DNA from: DASSUW01 sp963792385
Lineage (GTDB): Bacteria > Actinomycetota > Thermoleophilia > Solirubrobacterales > Solirubrobacteraceae
Direction of reading: 5' to 3'
DNA length: 64,000 nucleotides
Assembly (NCBI GenBank): GCA_963792385.1
Contig: CAWBVZ010000001.1
Location: forward strand, 194,386 to 258,385
In this document: positions 10,274 through 17,963 of the stretch, piece after piece
Layout: each line of letters starts with the position of its first letter
Position numbering within the stretch: the first letter of the stretch is position 1
Notes under the pieces: generated by a model
What the model saw: only the letters and a program-made list of their open reading frames with translations
The model's database searches: none
What the model was told of the DNA's origin: nothing
Translations under genes and position numbers: made by a program

Positions 10274-10297
10274 CTCCCATTCGCAAGCTCATGGGAG
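10274..10297 (+). terminator. Possible hairpin after helicase gene
   Basis: CTCCCAT and ATGGGAG form 7-base arms around a 10-base loop, 15 bases after the helicase stop and 22 bases before the cyclophilin start. There is no T-run, so it may equally be a leader hairpin of the next gene. Weak evidence. Confidence 0.35.
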
Positions 10298-10319
10298 CGC
10301 CTTAGATACCGTTGACCCC

Positions 10320-10778
10320 ATGTCTCAGATGACGATGACCACGAACCACGGGGACATCGTCCTCGACCTGTTCGACGAGGACGCCCCGGAGACGGTGGCC
10401 AATTTCCGCCGCCTGGCCGAGGACGGTTTCTACGACGGCCTGATCTTCCACCGCGTGATCCCGGACTTCATGATCCAGGGCGGTTGCCCGGAGGGCACCG
10501 GCACCGGCGGTCCGGGCTACACGTTCAAGGACGAGTTCAACGACCACAAGGTCGTCAAGTACGCGCTCGCGATGGCGAACGCGGGGCCGAACACCAACGG
10601 CTCGCAGTTCTTCATCGTGACCACCGACGCCGCGCCGTGGCTCGACGGCAAGCACACGGTGTTCGGCGAGGTGACGGACGGCACGGACGTGGTCGACACG
10701 ATCGGCACGCTCCCGACCGACGCGCGCGATCGCCCGACGGAAGAGGCGCGGATCGAGCGGCTCGCAGCCACGGCATAA
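10320..10778 (+). CDS. Cyclophilin-type peptidyl-prolyl cis-trans isomerase
   Basis: A 152-residue cytoplasmic cyclophilin; no signal peptide. I place the start at ATG 10320 because the fold begins at MTMTTNHGDIVLDLFDEDAP; the frame upstream overlaps the helicase and is not coding. The catalytic core is clear: FHRVIPDFMIQGG (Arg), TNGSQFFIVTTDAAPWLDG and HTVFGEV. It speeds proline isomerisation during folding. The aldehyde dehydrogenase follows 17 bases later on the same strand. Confidence 0.94.
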   Translation: MSQMTMTTNHGDIVLDLFDEDAPETVANFRRLAEDGFYDGLIFHRVIPDFMIQGGCPEGTGTGGPGYTFKDEFNDHKVVKYALAMANAGPNTNGSQFFIVTTDAAPWLDGKHTVFGEVTDGTDVVDTIGTLPTDARDRPTEEARIERLAATA

Positions 10779-10795
10779 GGGTCTAGCCTCCCGGC

Positions 10796-12316
10796 ATGGC
10801 CACGATCGAGCAGCCCACCGCGACAGAGACCATCGAGGTCGAGAACCCGGCGACGGGCAAGGTCATCCGGACCGTGCCCGTGACCTCTCCCGCCGAGGTG
10901 GCGGCCATGGTGGGTCGTGCCCGCGCGGCCCAGCCCGCGTGGGAGGCCCTCGGCTTCGAGGGCCGCGGCCGCGTGCTGCGGCGGATGCAGAAGTGGCTGG
11001 TCGACAACGCCGAGCGCGTGATCCAGACGATCGTCGACGAGAGCGGCAAGACATACGAGGACGCCGCCGTCGTCGAGCTCGCCTACGGCGCTGGGGCGCT
11101 CGGGTTCTGGGCCAAGCGCGCGCCGGACTACCTCGCCGACGAGAAGATCCGCTCGTCGAACCCGTTCGTCGCCGGCCGCAAGCTCGTTGTCCGCTATGGC
11201 CCGGTCGGCGTGGTCGGCGTGATCGGGCCGTGGAACTACCCGCTCACGAACTCCTTCGGTGACTCGATCCCGGCCCTGGCGGCCGGTAACGCGGTGGTCC
11301 TGAAGCCGTCCGAGATCACGCCGCTTACCTCGCTGCTGCTCGCCGAGGGCATGCGCGAGAGCGGACTGCCGGAGAACGTCCTCCAGGTCGCGATCGGCGG
11401 CGGTGAGGTCGGCTCGGCGCTGGTCGACGCGGTCGACTTCGTCATGTTCACCGGCTCAACTGCGACCGGCAAGAAGGTGATGGCGCAGGCGGCGCAGACG
11501 CTCACCGGCGTCGCGCTCGAGCTGGGCGGCAAGGACCCGATGATCGTGCTCGCCGACGCCGACGTCGAGCGCGCGGCCAACGCCGCCACGTACTACGCGA
11601 TGCAGAACGGCGGCCAGACCTGCGTCTCGATCGAGCGCGTGTACGTCGAGGAGCCGATCTACGACCGCTTCGTCGACGCCGTCACTGAGCGCGTCAAGGC
11701 GCTGCGCCAGGGCGTGCCGGACGGCCCCGCGAGCGTCGAGGTGGGAGCGATGACGTTCCCGCCGCAGATGGACATCGTCACCCGCCACGTCGAGCAGGCG
11801 CGCGAGGCCGGCGCGCGGATCACGACGGGCGGCCACGTGCGCGAGGGGTCGGGGCGGTTCTACGAGCCGACCGTGCTCGCCGACGTCGACCACTCCATGA
11901 CCGCGATGACCGACGAGACGTTCGGGCCGACGATTCCGATCATGAAGGTCGCCGACGCGGAGGAGGCGATCCGCATGGCCAACGACTCCGCGTACGGCCT
12001 GGGCGCCTCGGTGTGGACGAAGGACACCAGCCGCGGCGAGCAGATCGCCCGCCGGCTGGAAAGCGGCTACGCGTGCGTCAACGACGCGAACATCAACTAC
12101 TTCGCCTACGAGCTGCCGATGGGCGGGTGGAAGGACTCCGGGCTCGGCGTCCGCCACGGCGCGGCCGGCATCCGCAAGTACACGCGCCAGCAGGCGATCC
12201 TCGTCACCCGGATCGCGATGAAGCGCGACGTGCACTTCTTCCCGTACAAGCCGCGCACGACGAAGCTGCTGGGGCAGCTGACGAAGCTGCTGTACGGGCG
12301 CGGCAAGCGCGACTAG
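10796..12316 (+). CDS. NAD(P)-dependent aldehyde dehydrogenase
   Basis: A 506-residue ALDH-superfamily enzyme that oxidises an aldehyde to its acid. Seen are the cofactor/oxyanion segment GPWNYPLTN, the general-base region LELGGKDP (Glu) and the catalytic Cys in NGGQTCVSIERV, and PMGGWKDSGLG near the C-terminus. The last about 30 residues are basic and extend past the usual ALDH end. Overall style resembles broad-specificity or succinate-semialdehyde-like members; substrate not assigned. It is followed by repeat copy 2 in a convergent intergenic region. Confidence 0.93.
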   Translation: MATIEQPTATETIEVENPATGKVIRTVPVTSPAEVAAMVGRARAAQPAWEALGFEGRGRVLRRMQKWLVDNAERVIQTIVDESGKTYEDAAVVELAYGAGALGFWAKRAPDYLADEKIRSSNPFVAGRKLVVRYGPVGVVGVIGPWNYPLTNSFGDSIPALAAGNAVVLKPSEITPLTSLLLAEGMRESGLPENVLQVAIGGGEVGSALVDAVDFVMFTGSTATGKKVMAQAAQTLTGVALELGGKDPMIVLADADVERAANAATYYAMQNGGQTCVSIERVYVEEPIYDRFVDAVTERVKALRQGVPDGPASVEVGAMTFPPQMDIVTRHVEQAREAGARITTGGHVREGSGRFYEPTVLADVDHSMTAMTDETFGPTIPIMKVADAEEAIRMANDSAYGLGASVWTKDTSRGEQIARRLESGYACVNDANINYFAYELPMGGWKDSGLGVRHGAAGIRKYTRQQAILVTRIAMKRDVHFFPYKPRTTKLLGQLTKLLYGRGKRD

Positions 12317-12339
12317 CAACCCCGCAGCGGGCCGCGGCG

Positions 12340-12485
12340 AACGTCAACCCCGCTGGGTGAGGAGGTGGGGGATTCGGCCGCGACCGCGGGTCCTTGGCGC
12401 TTTCACGGCGCATATCGCCGTAAAGGCGCCAACCTGCAGCACGCGCTGACGGACACCCACTTCCCCACCCAGCGCAGTTGACGTT
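12340..12485. repeat. Dispersed foldback repeat, copy 2 (146 bp)
   Basis: It has the same ends as copy 1 (AACGTCAACCCCGCTGGG at left, CCCAGCGCAGTTGACGTT at right). Flanking bases GCGGGCC and GGCCCGC extend the pairing. The core is a strong hairpin at about 12391-12429: TTGGCGC-TTTCACGGCG against CGCCGTAAAGGCGCCAA around a short CATAT loop. It sits between the convergent 3' ends of the aldehyde dehydrogenase and the RTX gene and would terminate both. It fills the 190-base gap; no gene there. Confidence 0.85.
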
Positions 12486-12506
12486 CCCCGGCCCGCTACG
12501 GCGGGC

Positions 12507-12920
12507 CTAGCAGTCCTTCACGATGTCCATCGCGTCGGTCGTGGCGGAGTCGTTGCCGCTACCGCAGTCGATCACGTCGCGCCCGCCGTTGCGGGCGTAG
12601 ACGCGGTCCGCGCCGCTGCCGGCGGAGATTCGATCGCTGCCGGGGCCGCCGGTGATGCGGTCGGCGCCGGAGCCGCCGTACAGGGTGTCGCTCCCGTCGC
12701 CTCCGTACAGGCGGTCCGCGCCGCTGCTGCCGTAGATGACGTCGCTGCCGCCACGGCCGCTGAGCCGGTCGGCGCCTCCGAATCCGTACATCTGATCCTG
12801 GCCCGCGGTCCCGTGCAGAACGTCTGGGCCGGAGTCGCCGCGGATCACGGCCGCGAACGCGGTGGTCGCGAGGACGAGGCACGCGGCAGGTACGGACGCA
12901 ACCACGAGAACGCGGTGCAT
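12507..12920 (-). CDS. Secreted RTX (Gly/Asp nonapeptide) calcium-binding protein
   Basis: Start at ATG 12920, placed by the ribosome site AAGGAGG just upstream; 137 residues. An N-terminal signal peptide (MHRVLVVASVPAACLVLATT, cleavage near AFA) is followed by about ten tandem GGxGxDxxx nonapeptides (for example YGGDGSDTL, YGGSGADRI), then a short tail with two Cys in DC contexts. RTX repeats fold into a beta-roll on binding Ca2+ outside the cell. No enzyme domain is attached, so this is a stand-alone beta-roll exported by a signal peptide rather than a toxin with a C-terminal type I signal. It follows the sigma/anti-sigma fusion gene by 79 bases. Confidence 0.88.
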   Translation of the reverse strand: MHRVLVVASVPAACLVLATTAFAAVIRGDSGPDVLHGTAGQDQMYGFGGADRLSGRGGSDVIYGSSGADRLYGGDGSDTLYGGSGADRITGGPGSDRISAGSGADRVYARNGGRDVIDCGSGNDSATTDAMDIVKDC

Positions 12921-12999
12921 GGTCCCTCCTTGGTGGTACGTCATGGGCATCCCGGGGTGTCCATCCCCGCCCCGAAGTGCCCCCCCGAATCCGGCGAGC

Positions 13000-14319
13000 C
13001 TACGGAGCACCGCCGAACGCCTTCTCCAGCGCCTGCGTGACGTTACTCGTGGCCTGATCGACCTTGGCCTGGGCTTCGGCGACGTTCTGCTGCGCCTGTT
13101 GGGTGTTCTGCTGTGCCTGCCGGGTGCGCACCTGCGCTTGCTGGGTGCGCACCTGCGCCTGCCGTGTCTTCTCCTGAGCGGCGCGGATCGCCTGCCTGGC
13201 CTTGCGGACGCGTTGCTGTGACCGCGCGACCGCCCGCCGGGCCGCGGCCTGCTTCTTCGCGGCGGCGTTCCGCTGGACCGCGTCGCGCGCCGCCGTGGTG
13301 GCAGCCTGCGTGCGAGCGACGGGTAGCGCCGAGTGACCGGCGGCGTCCACCGAGCGCGCCGGAGCGCTGACAGCCCGTGCCGGTGCCGGCGAGCGCGGCG
13401 GCTCGTCGCGTGCGACGACCGCCACGCACCCGGCGGCGACGCCCACCGCCACGCAACCGGCGGCGACTTTCACGGCCAGCGCGCCGCCCAGCGCCGTGCC
13501 CGCGGACGCCTCGGCGGCGGCAGGCGCACGGTCCCAGACACGCGCCAGCGTCTGTGCGGCGTGCTCGACGACGCCGCGCGCTCGGTCGTCGGACCCGCCG
13601 GCGAGCGCCACCGGCAGCAGCGAGAGGCGCCCTTCGCGGCGGAGGGCGGCGACGGTGGCGCGGCATGCCGGGCAGCCCGCGAGGTGGTGCTCCAGCCGCG
13701 TCCGGCGCCGGCCGGCGATCTCCCATCCGAACGACAGCGCGCGGAGGGTGCTGGCGGTCGCCGCACAGCGCTCCCCCGCGCTTGCGGCCGTGACTCCATC
13801 GGCGAGCCGGCGGTGCCCGCTGTCGGACAGCTTGCGGGCGCGCCGCGCGCTCACGCCCAAGCTGGCCGCGACGTCGTCGAGGCCGAGGCCGAGCGACCGC
13901 AGGAGCACGGCGGTGCGCTCGCGCTCCGGCAGGTCGGCCAGCGCCTCCTGCACCGCTTGCAGCGACTCGCGCCCGGCGGCGAAGTCCTCAGGCGCGGGAT
14001 CGCGGCTCGCGAGCCGGTCGTCGAGCGGCGCGGCCGGTGCCCGGACCGGGCGCAGCTCGCGCCGGTGGAACCGGTGCCACATGATCCCCGCGAGGTAGCC
14101 GGCCGGGTCGCCGACAACCGCCGGCGCGGGCCGCCGCACGAGCTCGAGCCACGCCTCCTGGTACGCCTCGTCCGCCGCTTCGTCGAGATCGTGGAACGCC
14201 TGCTGCCCGGCGCGCCGGGCCCGCGCGATGAAGCGCCGCCGTGCCTCCGCGCGCAGACCCTCGAAGTCCCGATGCGGGTCGAGTTGAGCGCTGATTGTCG
14301 GCTGCAGTCCGGCTTCCAT
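13000..14319 (-). CDS. ECF-like sigma factor fused to zinc-finger anti-sigma, membrane helix and coiled coil
   Basis: A 439-residue fusion. Residues about 20-95 resemble sigma region 2 (DEAADEAYQEAWLELVRRP) and about 125-175 region 4 with a helix-turn-helix (LPERERTAVLLRSLGLGLDD). Then comes HLAGCPAC, the H-x3-C-x2-C signature of zinc-binding anti-sigma domains (about residue 215). A hydrophobic Ala/Val/Gly stretch (about 275-305) is probably a membrane helix. The last about 100 residues are a Gln/Ala/Arg-rich coiled coil with repeated QAQ units and no proline. I infer a membrane-tethered sigma factor whose own anti-sigma part holds it until a signal releases it. It precedes the RTX gene, a possible target. 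Confidence 0.82.
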   Translation of the reverse strand: MEAGLQPTISAQLDPHRDFEGLRAEARRRFIARARRAGQQAFHDLDEAADEAYQEAWLELVRRPAPAVVGDPAGYLAGIMWHRFHRRELRPVRAPAAPLDDRLASRDPAPEDFAAGRESLQAVQEALADLPERERTAVLLRSLGLGLDDVAASLGVSARRARKLSDSGHRRLADGVTAASAGERCAATASTLRALSFGWEIAGRRRTRLEHHLAGCPACRATVAALRREGRLSLLPVALAGGSDDRARGVVEHAAQTLARVWDRAPAAAEASAGTALGGALAVKVAAGCVAVGVAAGCVAVVARDEPPRSPAPARAVSAPARSVDAAGHSALPVARTQAATTAARDAVQRNAAAKKQAAARRAVARSQQRVRKARQAIRAAQEKTRQAQVRTQQAQVRTRQAQQNTQQAQQNVAEAQAKVDQATSNVTQALEKAFGGAP

Positions 14320-14357
14320 CCGTGACGCCTCGGATGCCCAGCCGGGAGCGTACCCGC

Positions 14358-15746
14358 TCAGCGCTCGAGTAGCGCGATGCTCGCCAGACCTTCGAGGCTG
14401 CGCTCGAGCTCCTCGCCGGGGCGGCCGAGCTCATCCAGGAGCGCTGCGCGGTCGCGCGTGCCGTCGAGCAGCGTGATCAGCCGGCGCCCGAGCGCGTCGG
14501 GGACGTCGACGCTCGCGTGGCGCAGGTTCGTGATGCGCGTCCCCTCGGCCGCCTGCAGCCGCGCCAGCGCGCTGGCGACCGGCCGCTCGGACGCCGTCGC
14601 CACGATCTCCGGCGACCACGTGTGCAGCTCCACGAAGTTCGCCGCATACGCGCGCAGCAACGTCTCGCACAGCACGTCGGGGCTGTCCTGCGAGCCGATC
14701 AGGTCGGCGACGGGGAGGGCGCGCGGCCACGCGTCGGCAAGCTGCACGAGCGCGCGCTTGACCAACTCGTGGTCGGTCGTCAGCGACGTCCCGCGAGGGC
14801 CGCGGAACTCGACCCGGCCGGGCGTGAGGTCGTCCACGGGCCGCGCCGGGCTGGCGGCGAGCATCCCGAGTACGACGCGCGGGGCCGGCTCGCTGAGCTC
14901 CGCGTCTGCGCGGCACAGCAGCGTCTGCCGGAACATCCGGCCCTTGAAGAAGTCCAGGTACTGCTCGCGGGCGATCACGTCGTCACCACCGAGCTCGGCG
15001 GGCAGCGCCCCGGCCGGCATCTCGAACACGTCCGCTTCGGCGAGGAAGCGCAGCCCATGGCGTGCCGCGTGGTCGGCGAAATCGGCGAACAGGACCGCGT
15101 CGTGATGCTCGGCGAGCTCGTCGTGGAAGAGCGCGGAGTCGCCCTGGGCGAGCGCCCACTCGGCCTGCCACGCGAGCCGCCGGCGCAACTCGTCGCCGTC
15201 CGCCCCGGCGGCGGCGACGGCCGTCAGCAAGGCCCGCGCCTGCGCGATCCGCTCCTCGGGTTCGTCCACGTCGCGCAGGTGCCAGCGCAGCATCTGGCGG
15301 GTGATCTCGCGCAGGTGGCCACCGGGGAGCACGTCGTAGGAGACGTAGGCGACGCCATGCGCGGCGAGGTGGGAGCGGCAGGCGGCGAGCAGGGCGTCGC
15401 GCGCGCTCGGCTCGATCCACGAGTACACGCCGTGCGCGATGACGTAGTCGAAGCTGCCCAGGTCCGGCAGGGCCTGGAGGTCGGCGACCCGGACGTCGAG
15501 GTTCTCCAGCGCGAGCGCGCGCGCCAGCGCCGCCGCGCGCTCGACCGCCGTGGCCGAGAGGTCGATGCCGGTGAAGGCGGCGTCCGGCAGCGCGTACGCC
15601 ATCGGCACGAGGTTGCCGCCGTCGCCGCAGCCAAGTTCGAGCAGTCGGCACGCCGCGGGCGCCGCCGGGCTCAGCCCGAACAGCGTGGCGACCGTCGCGA
15701 GGCGGTCGGGATGGGTCTGTGCGAACGCGTGCCCCGGGTAGGGCAC
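14358..15746 (-). CDS. SAM-dependent methyltransferase with C-terminal regulatory domain
   Basis: A 462-residue protein. Residues 1-180 are a class I methyltransferase with the SAM-binding LLELGCGDGGNLVPMA motif and an acidic strand-2 end (FTGIDLS). The remainder matches the methyltransferase regulatory-domain architecture of protein lysine methyltransferase-like enzymes. I use GTG 15746, but conserved-looking residues (TGYDR) precede it in frame back to a CTG at about 15770, so the true start may be slightly upstream and overlap the hcp stop. It lies 20 bases after hcp on the same strand, so Hcp or a surface protein is a possible substrate (inference). Confidence 0.85.
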   Translation of the reverse strand: MPYPGHAFAQTHPDRLATVATLFGLSPAAPAACRLLELGCGDGGNLVPMAYALPDAAFTGIDLSATAVERAAALARALALENLDVRVADLQALPDLGSFDYVIAHGVYSWIEPSARDALLAACRSHLAAHGVAYVSYDVLPGGHLREITRQMLRWHLRDVDEPEERIAQARALLTAVAAAGADGDELRRRLAWQAEWALAQGDSALFHDELAEHHDAVLFADFADHAARHGLRFLAEADVFEMPAGALPAELGGDDVIAREQYLDFFKGRMFRQTLLCRADAELSEPAPRVVLGMLAASPARPVDDLTPGRVEFRGPRGTSLTTDHELVKRALVQLADAWPRALPVADLIGSQDSPDVLCETLLRAYAANFVELHTWSPEIVATASERPVASALARLQAAEGTRITNLRHASVDVPDALGRRLITLLDGTRDRAALLDELGRPGEELERSLEGLASIALLER

Positions 15747-15766
15747 GCGGTCGTAGCCGGTGGCCG

Positions 15767-16249
15767 TCAGACCTTGGTGTTGGTCTTGATGTCCCAGCCG
15801 GCGTTGATCGCGTTGCCGAGCGATCCGTCCGCCTTCTGTGGCTTGTACGACAAGACGACCTGGGCGGCGTTCAGTGAGACCGAATCGGCCGGGACATCGC
15901 CGCCCTCGCTGCCGCTCGTCGAGTAGCTGGTGACGAGCACGTCGGAGAACGTGAAGGTCAGGAACTCCTGCTGTTCCTTGCCGACCCTGCGGCCGACGAG
16001 CTTGGCCTGCTTGATGTGCTCACCGCTGGCGCACGCGAGGAACAGCTTCGGGCTCGCCTTGCTCGTCGCGGTCATGAAGTTGAAGTCCGAGAAGGACACC
16101 TTCCCGGCACCGGCGCCCGAGCCGGTCTCGTGCGAGCCCGCGTTCGCCTCGCCCCAGGACCAGGCCATCACGTCGATCCAGTCCTTGTGTTTCGCATCCA
16201 GGCTCTCGCCCGCGATGCCGGTGATCTGCAAGAAGAAGTCGACGGACAT
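15767..16249 (-). CDS. hcp: Hcp-family (type VI-like tube) protein
   Basis: A 160-residue protein starting at ATG 16249. MSVDFFLQITGIAGES, the SWG segment and the FNFMTATSKASPKLF region are typical of the Hcp1 beta-barrel that stacks into hexameric tubes. No signal peptide. No other type VI or contractile injection genes (sheath, VgrG, baseplate, ClpV) are in the window, so it is an orphan here. Actinobacterial orphan Hcp proteins are known but their role is unclear. Neighbours are the methyltransferase (20 bases downstream) and the HAD gene (8 bases upstream), all on one strand. Confidence 0.87.
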   Translation of the reverse strand: MSVDFFLQITGIAGESLDAKHKDWIDVMAWSWGEANAGSHETGSGAGAGKVSFSDFNFMTATSKASPKLFLACASGEHIKQAKLVGRRVGKEQQEFLTFTFSDVLVTSYSTSGSEGGDVPADSVSLNAAQVVLSYKPQKADGSLGNAINAGWDIKTNTKV

Positions 16250-16257
16250 GTGGGCGA

Positions 16258-16863
16258 CTATCTCAGAAGGCCGTGTATCTCGGCAAGCGTTTCCGGCGCG
16301 TCGCCGCGGTGGAGCACGGTCGCCATGCCGAGCGCCCGCGCGGGCTTGAGGTTGCCGGGCAGGTCGTCGACGAATACGCACGCCGAAGGCGGCAGCCCGA
16401 GCCGCTCGGTGGCAAGCTCGTAGACCGCCGGGTCGGGCTTGCGGATCCCGACCTCGCTGGAGATCACCACGGTGTCGAACAGCTCGGTCAGGAGCACCGC
16501 GTCGTAGGCGAGCGCGTCGCCCCACGAGTTCGAGAGCAGGCCGGTGCGCACGCCGCCATCGTGCAACTCACGGACGCCGTCGAGCATCGCAACGTCTGGC
16601 GCCATACCCGCGAACAGGCGGCTGATGAGGCCGTCGGGCGACACGCCGAGCAACGCTCCGAAGCGCGGCTCGAACCCCGCGGCGTCCAGCTCACCGGTCT
16701 CGAGCGCCGCGAGTAGCGCTCGCGCCTCCGGGTCATTGCGGAAGCGGTCCCGCACCGTCTCGTCCGGCAGCGCTTCCGCCTGGCAAAACGCGCGAAACGA
16801 GGCGAACACGTCGGTCGTCAGCACGCCGCCGTAGTCGAGGATCAGTCCGCTGCGATCGCCCAT
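16258..16863 (-). CDS. HAD-superfamily hydrolase, ACAD10-N-like
   Basis: A 201-residue haloacid-dehalogenase-fold protein starting at ATG 16863, inside the end of the APH gene (22-base overlap). Motif I is LILDYGGVLT: the nucleophile Asp is present, but the second Asp of the usual DxD is Gly, as in the HAD domain of ACAD10. Motif II is LLSNSWG, motif III K in RKPDPAVY, motif IV FVDDLPGN. The replaced Asp acts as acid/base in phosphatases, so phosphatase activity may be altered. With the APH-like kinase upstream it reproduces, as separate genes, the N-terminal HAD-APH part of ACAD10. Confidence 0.88.
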   Translation of the reverse strand: MGDRSGLILDYGGVLTTDVFASFRAFCQAEALPDETVRDRFRNDPEARALLAALETGELDAAGFEPRFGALLGVSPDGLISRLFAGMAPDVAMLDGVRELHDGGVRTGLLSNSWGDALAYDAVLLTELFDTVVISSEVGIRKPDPAVYELATERLGLPPSACVFVDDLPGNLKPARALGMATVLHRGDAPETLAEIHGLLR

Positions 16864-17903
16864 GCCCGCTCGGCGATCGCCGGTACGCCGGCCTCGAGCC
16901 GGTCGAAGAACGCGTCCTCGGTGGTGCCGGCCAGCCGCCGCTTGTAGGAGCCCTCCAGGAACACCGCGGACTTCCAGAGCGCGAGCGTCATGTACCAGCG
17001 CACGTCGGACATCGAGCGGCCGGAGCGCTCCTCGTAGCGCGCGATCAGCTGCTCGCGCGTCGGGAAGCCCGATCGCCGCGTGACGGCGCTGAGGCCGAAC
17101 AGGGCGTCCTCGGCATCGCCCGGCTGCGCCCACGTCGCGACGAGGTAGCCGACGTCCGCCAGCGGGTCCCCGATCGTGGCCAGCTCCCAGTCGAAGATCG
17201 CGGCGAGCCGGGCGGGCGTGCCCGGAGCGAACATCGTGTTGCCGAGCCGGTAGTCGCCGTGCACGATCGTCGCCTCGCCGGACTCGGGCTTGTGCTCGGC
17301 CAGCCACGCGGTCACGCGGTCGAGCACCGGCAGCTCGCGCGTGCGGTTGTGTTCCCACAGGCCGCCGAAGCGGCGCAGCTGGCGGTCGAGATAGCCCGTC
17401 GGCTTGCCGTAGCCCTCGAGCCCGCAGGCGCGCCAGTCGACGGCGTGGATCTCCACCAGCGCGTCCACCAGCTCCTCGCCGATCCGCGCGCGGGCGGCCT
17501 CGTCGTCGAGCGCGGCCGGCACGTCGGAGGTCAGCACGTCCCCGTCCACCTGCTCCATCACGTAGAACGGCGCGCCGATCACGGACTCGTCGTCGCAGGT
17601 GGCGAGCACGCGCGGCGTGCGCACGCGTGCGTCCTGCACGGCGCTCAGCAGCCGCGCCTCGCGCAGCACGTCGTGGGCCGAAGGCGGCAGCGGCGGGCGC
17701 GGCGGGCGCCGCAGCACCCACGCGCCGCCGGCGCGGCTGATCAGGTACGTCACGTTCGAGTGGCCCTCGCCGACCGGCTGCGCCTCGAGCGGTCCCGAGC
17801 CGAGCCCGCGGTCGTCGAGGAACGCCTCGAGTGGCCGCCGCACGAGCAGCGGCGGAAGGTCGAGTAGGGACGCCTGTTCAGGGGTATCGACGATGCCCGA
17901 CAT
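16842..17903 (-). CDS. APH-family kinase, ACAD10/11-like
   Basis: A 353-residue aminoglycoside-phosphotransferase-fold kinase. It has an N-terminal Gly-rich loop (VGEGHSNVTYLI), the catalytic VHGDYRLGNTMF and metal-binding IFDWELATIGDPLADVGYL, all intact. This style matches the kinase domain of ACAD10/ACAD11 rather than antibiotic-resistance enzymes; in those proteins the kinase phosphorylates 4-hydroxyacyl-CoA during hydroxy-acid breakdown. I infer a similar role. The 22-base overlap with the HAD gene means the two are translated together. No acyl-CoA dehydrogenase is adjacent. Confidence 0.88.
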   Translation of the reverse strand: MSGIVDTPEQASLLDLPPLLVRRPLEAFLDDRGLGSGPLEAQPVGEGHSNVTYLISRAGGAWVLRRPPRPPLPPSAHDVLREARLLSAVQDARVRTPRVLATCDDESVIGAPFYVMEQVDGDVLTSDVPAALDDEAARARIGEELVDALVEIHAVDWRACGLEGYGKPTGYLDRQLRRFGGLWEHNRTRELPVLDRVTAWLAEHKPESGEATIVHGDYRLGNTMFAPGTPARLAAIFDWELATIGDPLADVGYLVATWAQPGDAEDALFGLSAVTRRSGFPTREQLIARYEERSGRSMSDVRWYMTLALWKSAVFLEGSYKRRLAGTTEDAFFDRLEAGVPAIAERAWAIAAD

Positions 17904-17919
17904 TCGCGCACCGTACCCT

Positions 17920-17947
17920 GGTCACCGCAACCTGGGCCGCGGTGACC
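17920..17947. promoter_or_regulatory. Inverted repeat in divergent promoter region
   Basis: GGTCACCGC and GCGGTGACC are perfect 9-base arms around a 10-base spacer, in the 60-base gap between the divergent APH kinase and glycosidase genes. It could be an operator for a dimeric regulator or a leader hairpin. The regulator is unknown. Confidence 0.45.
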
Positions 17948-17963
17948 GGTTCAGGACCCCTAC

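Noticed and set aside
12507..12920. RTX toxin
   Set aside because: Only 137 residues with a Sec-type signal peptide and no toxin or enzyme domain; no type I exporter nearby.
15767..16249. Type VI secretion system locus
   Set aside because: Only the Hcp-like gene is present; no sheath, VgrG, baseplate or ClpV homologue in the window.
16842..17903. Aminoglycoside resistance gene
   Set aside because: The fold is APH, but the motifs and the HAD partner point to ACAD10/11-type kinases, not antibiotic kinases.
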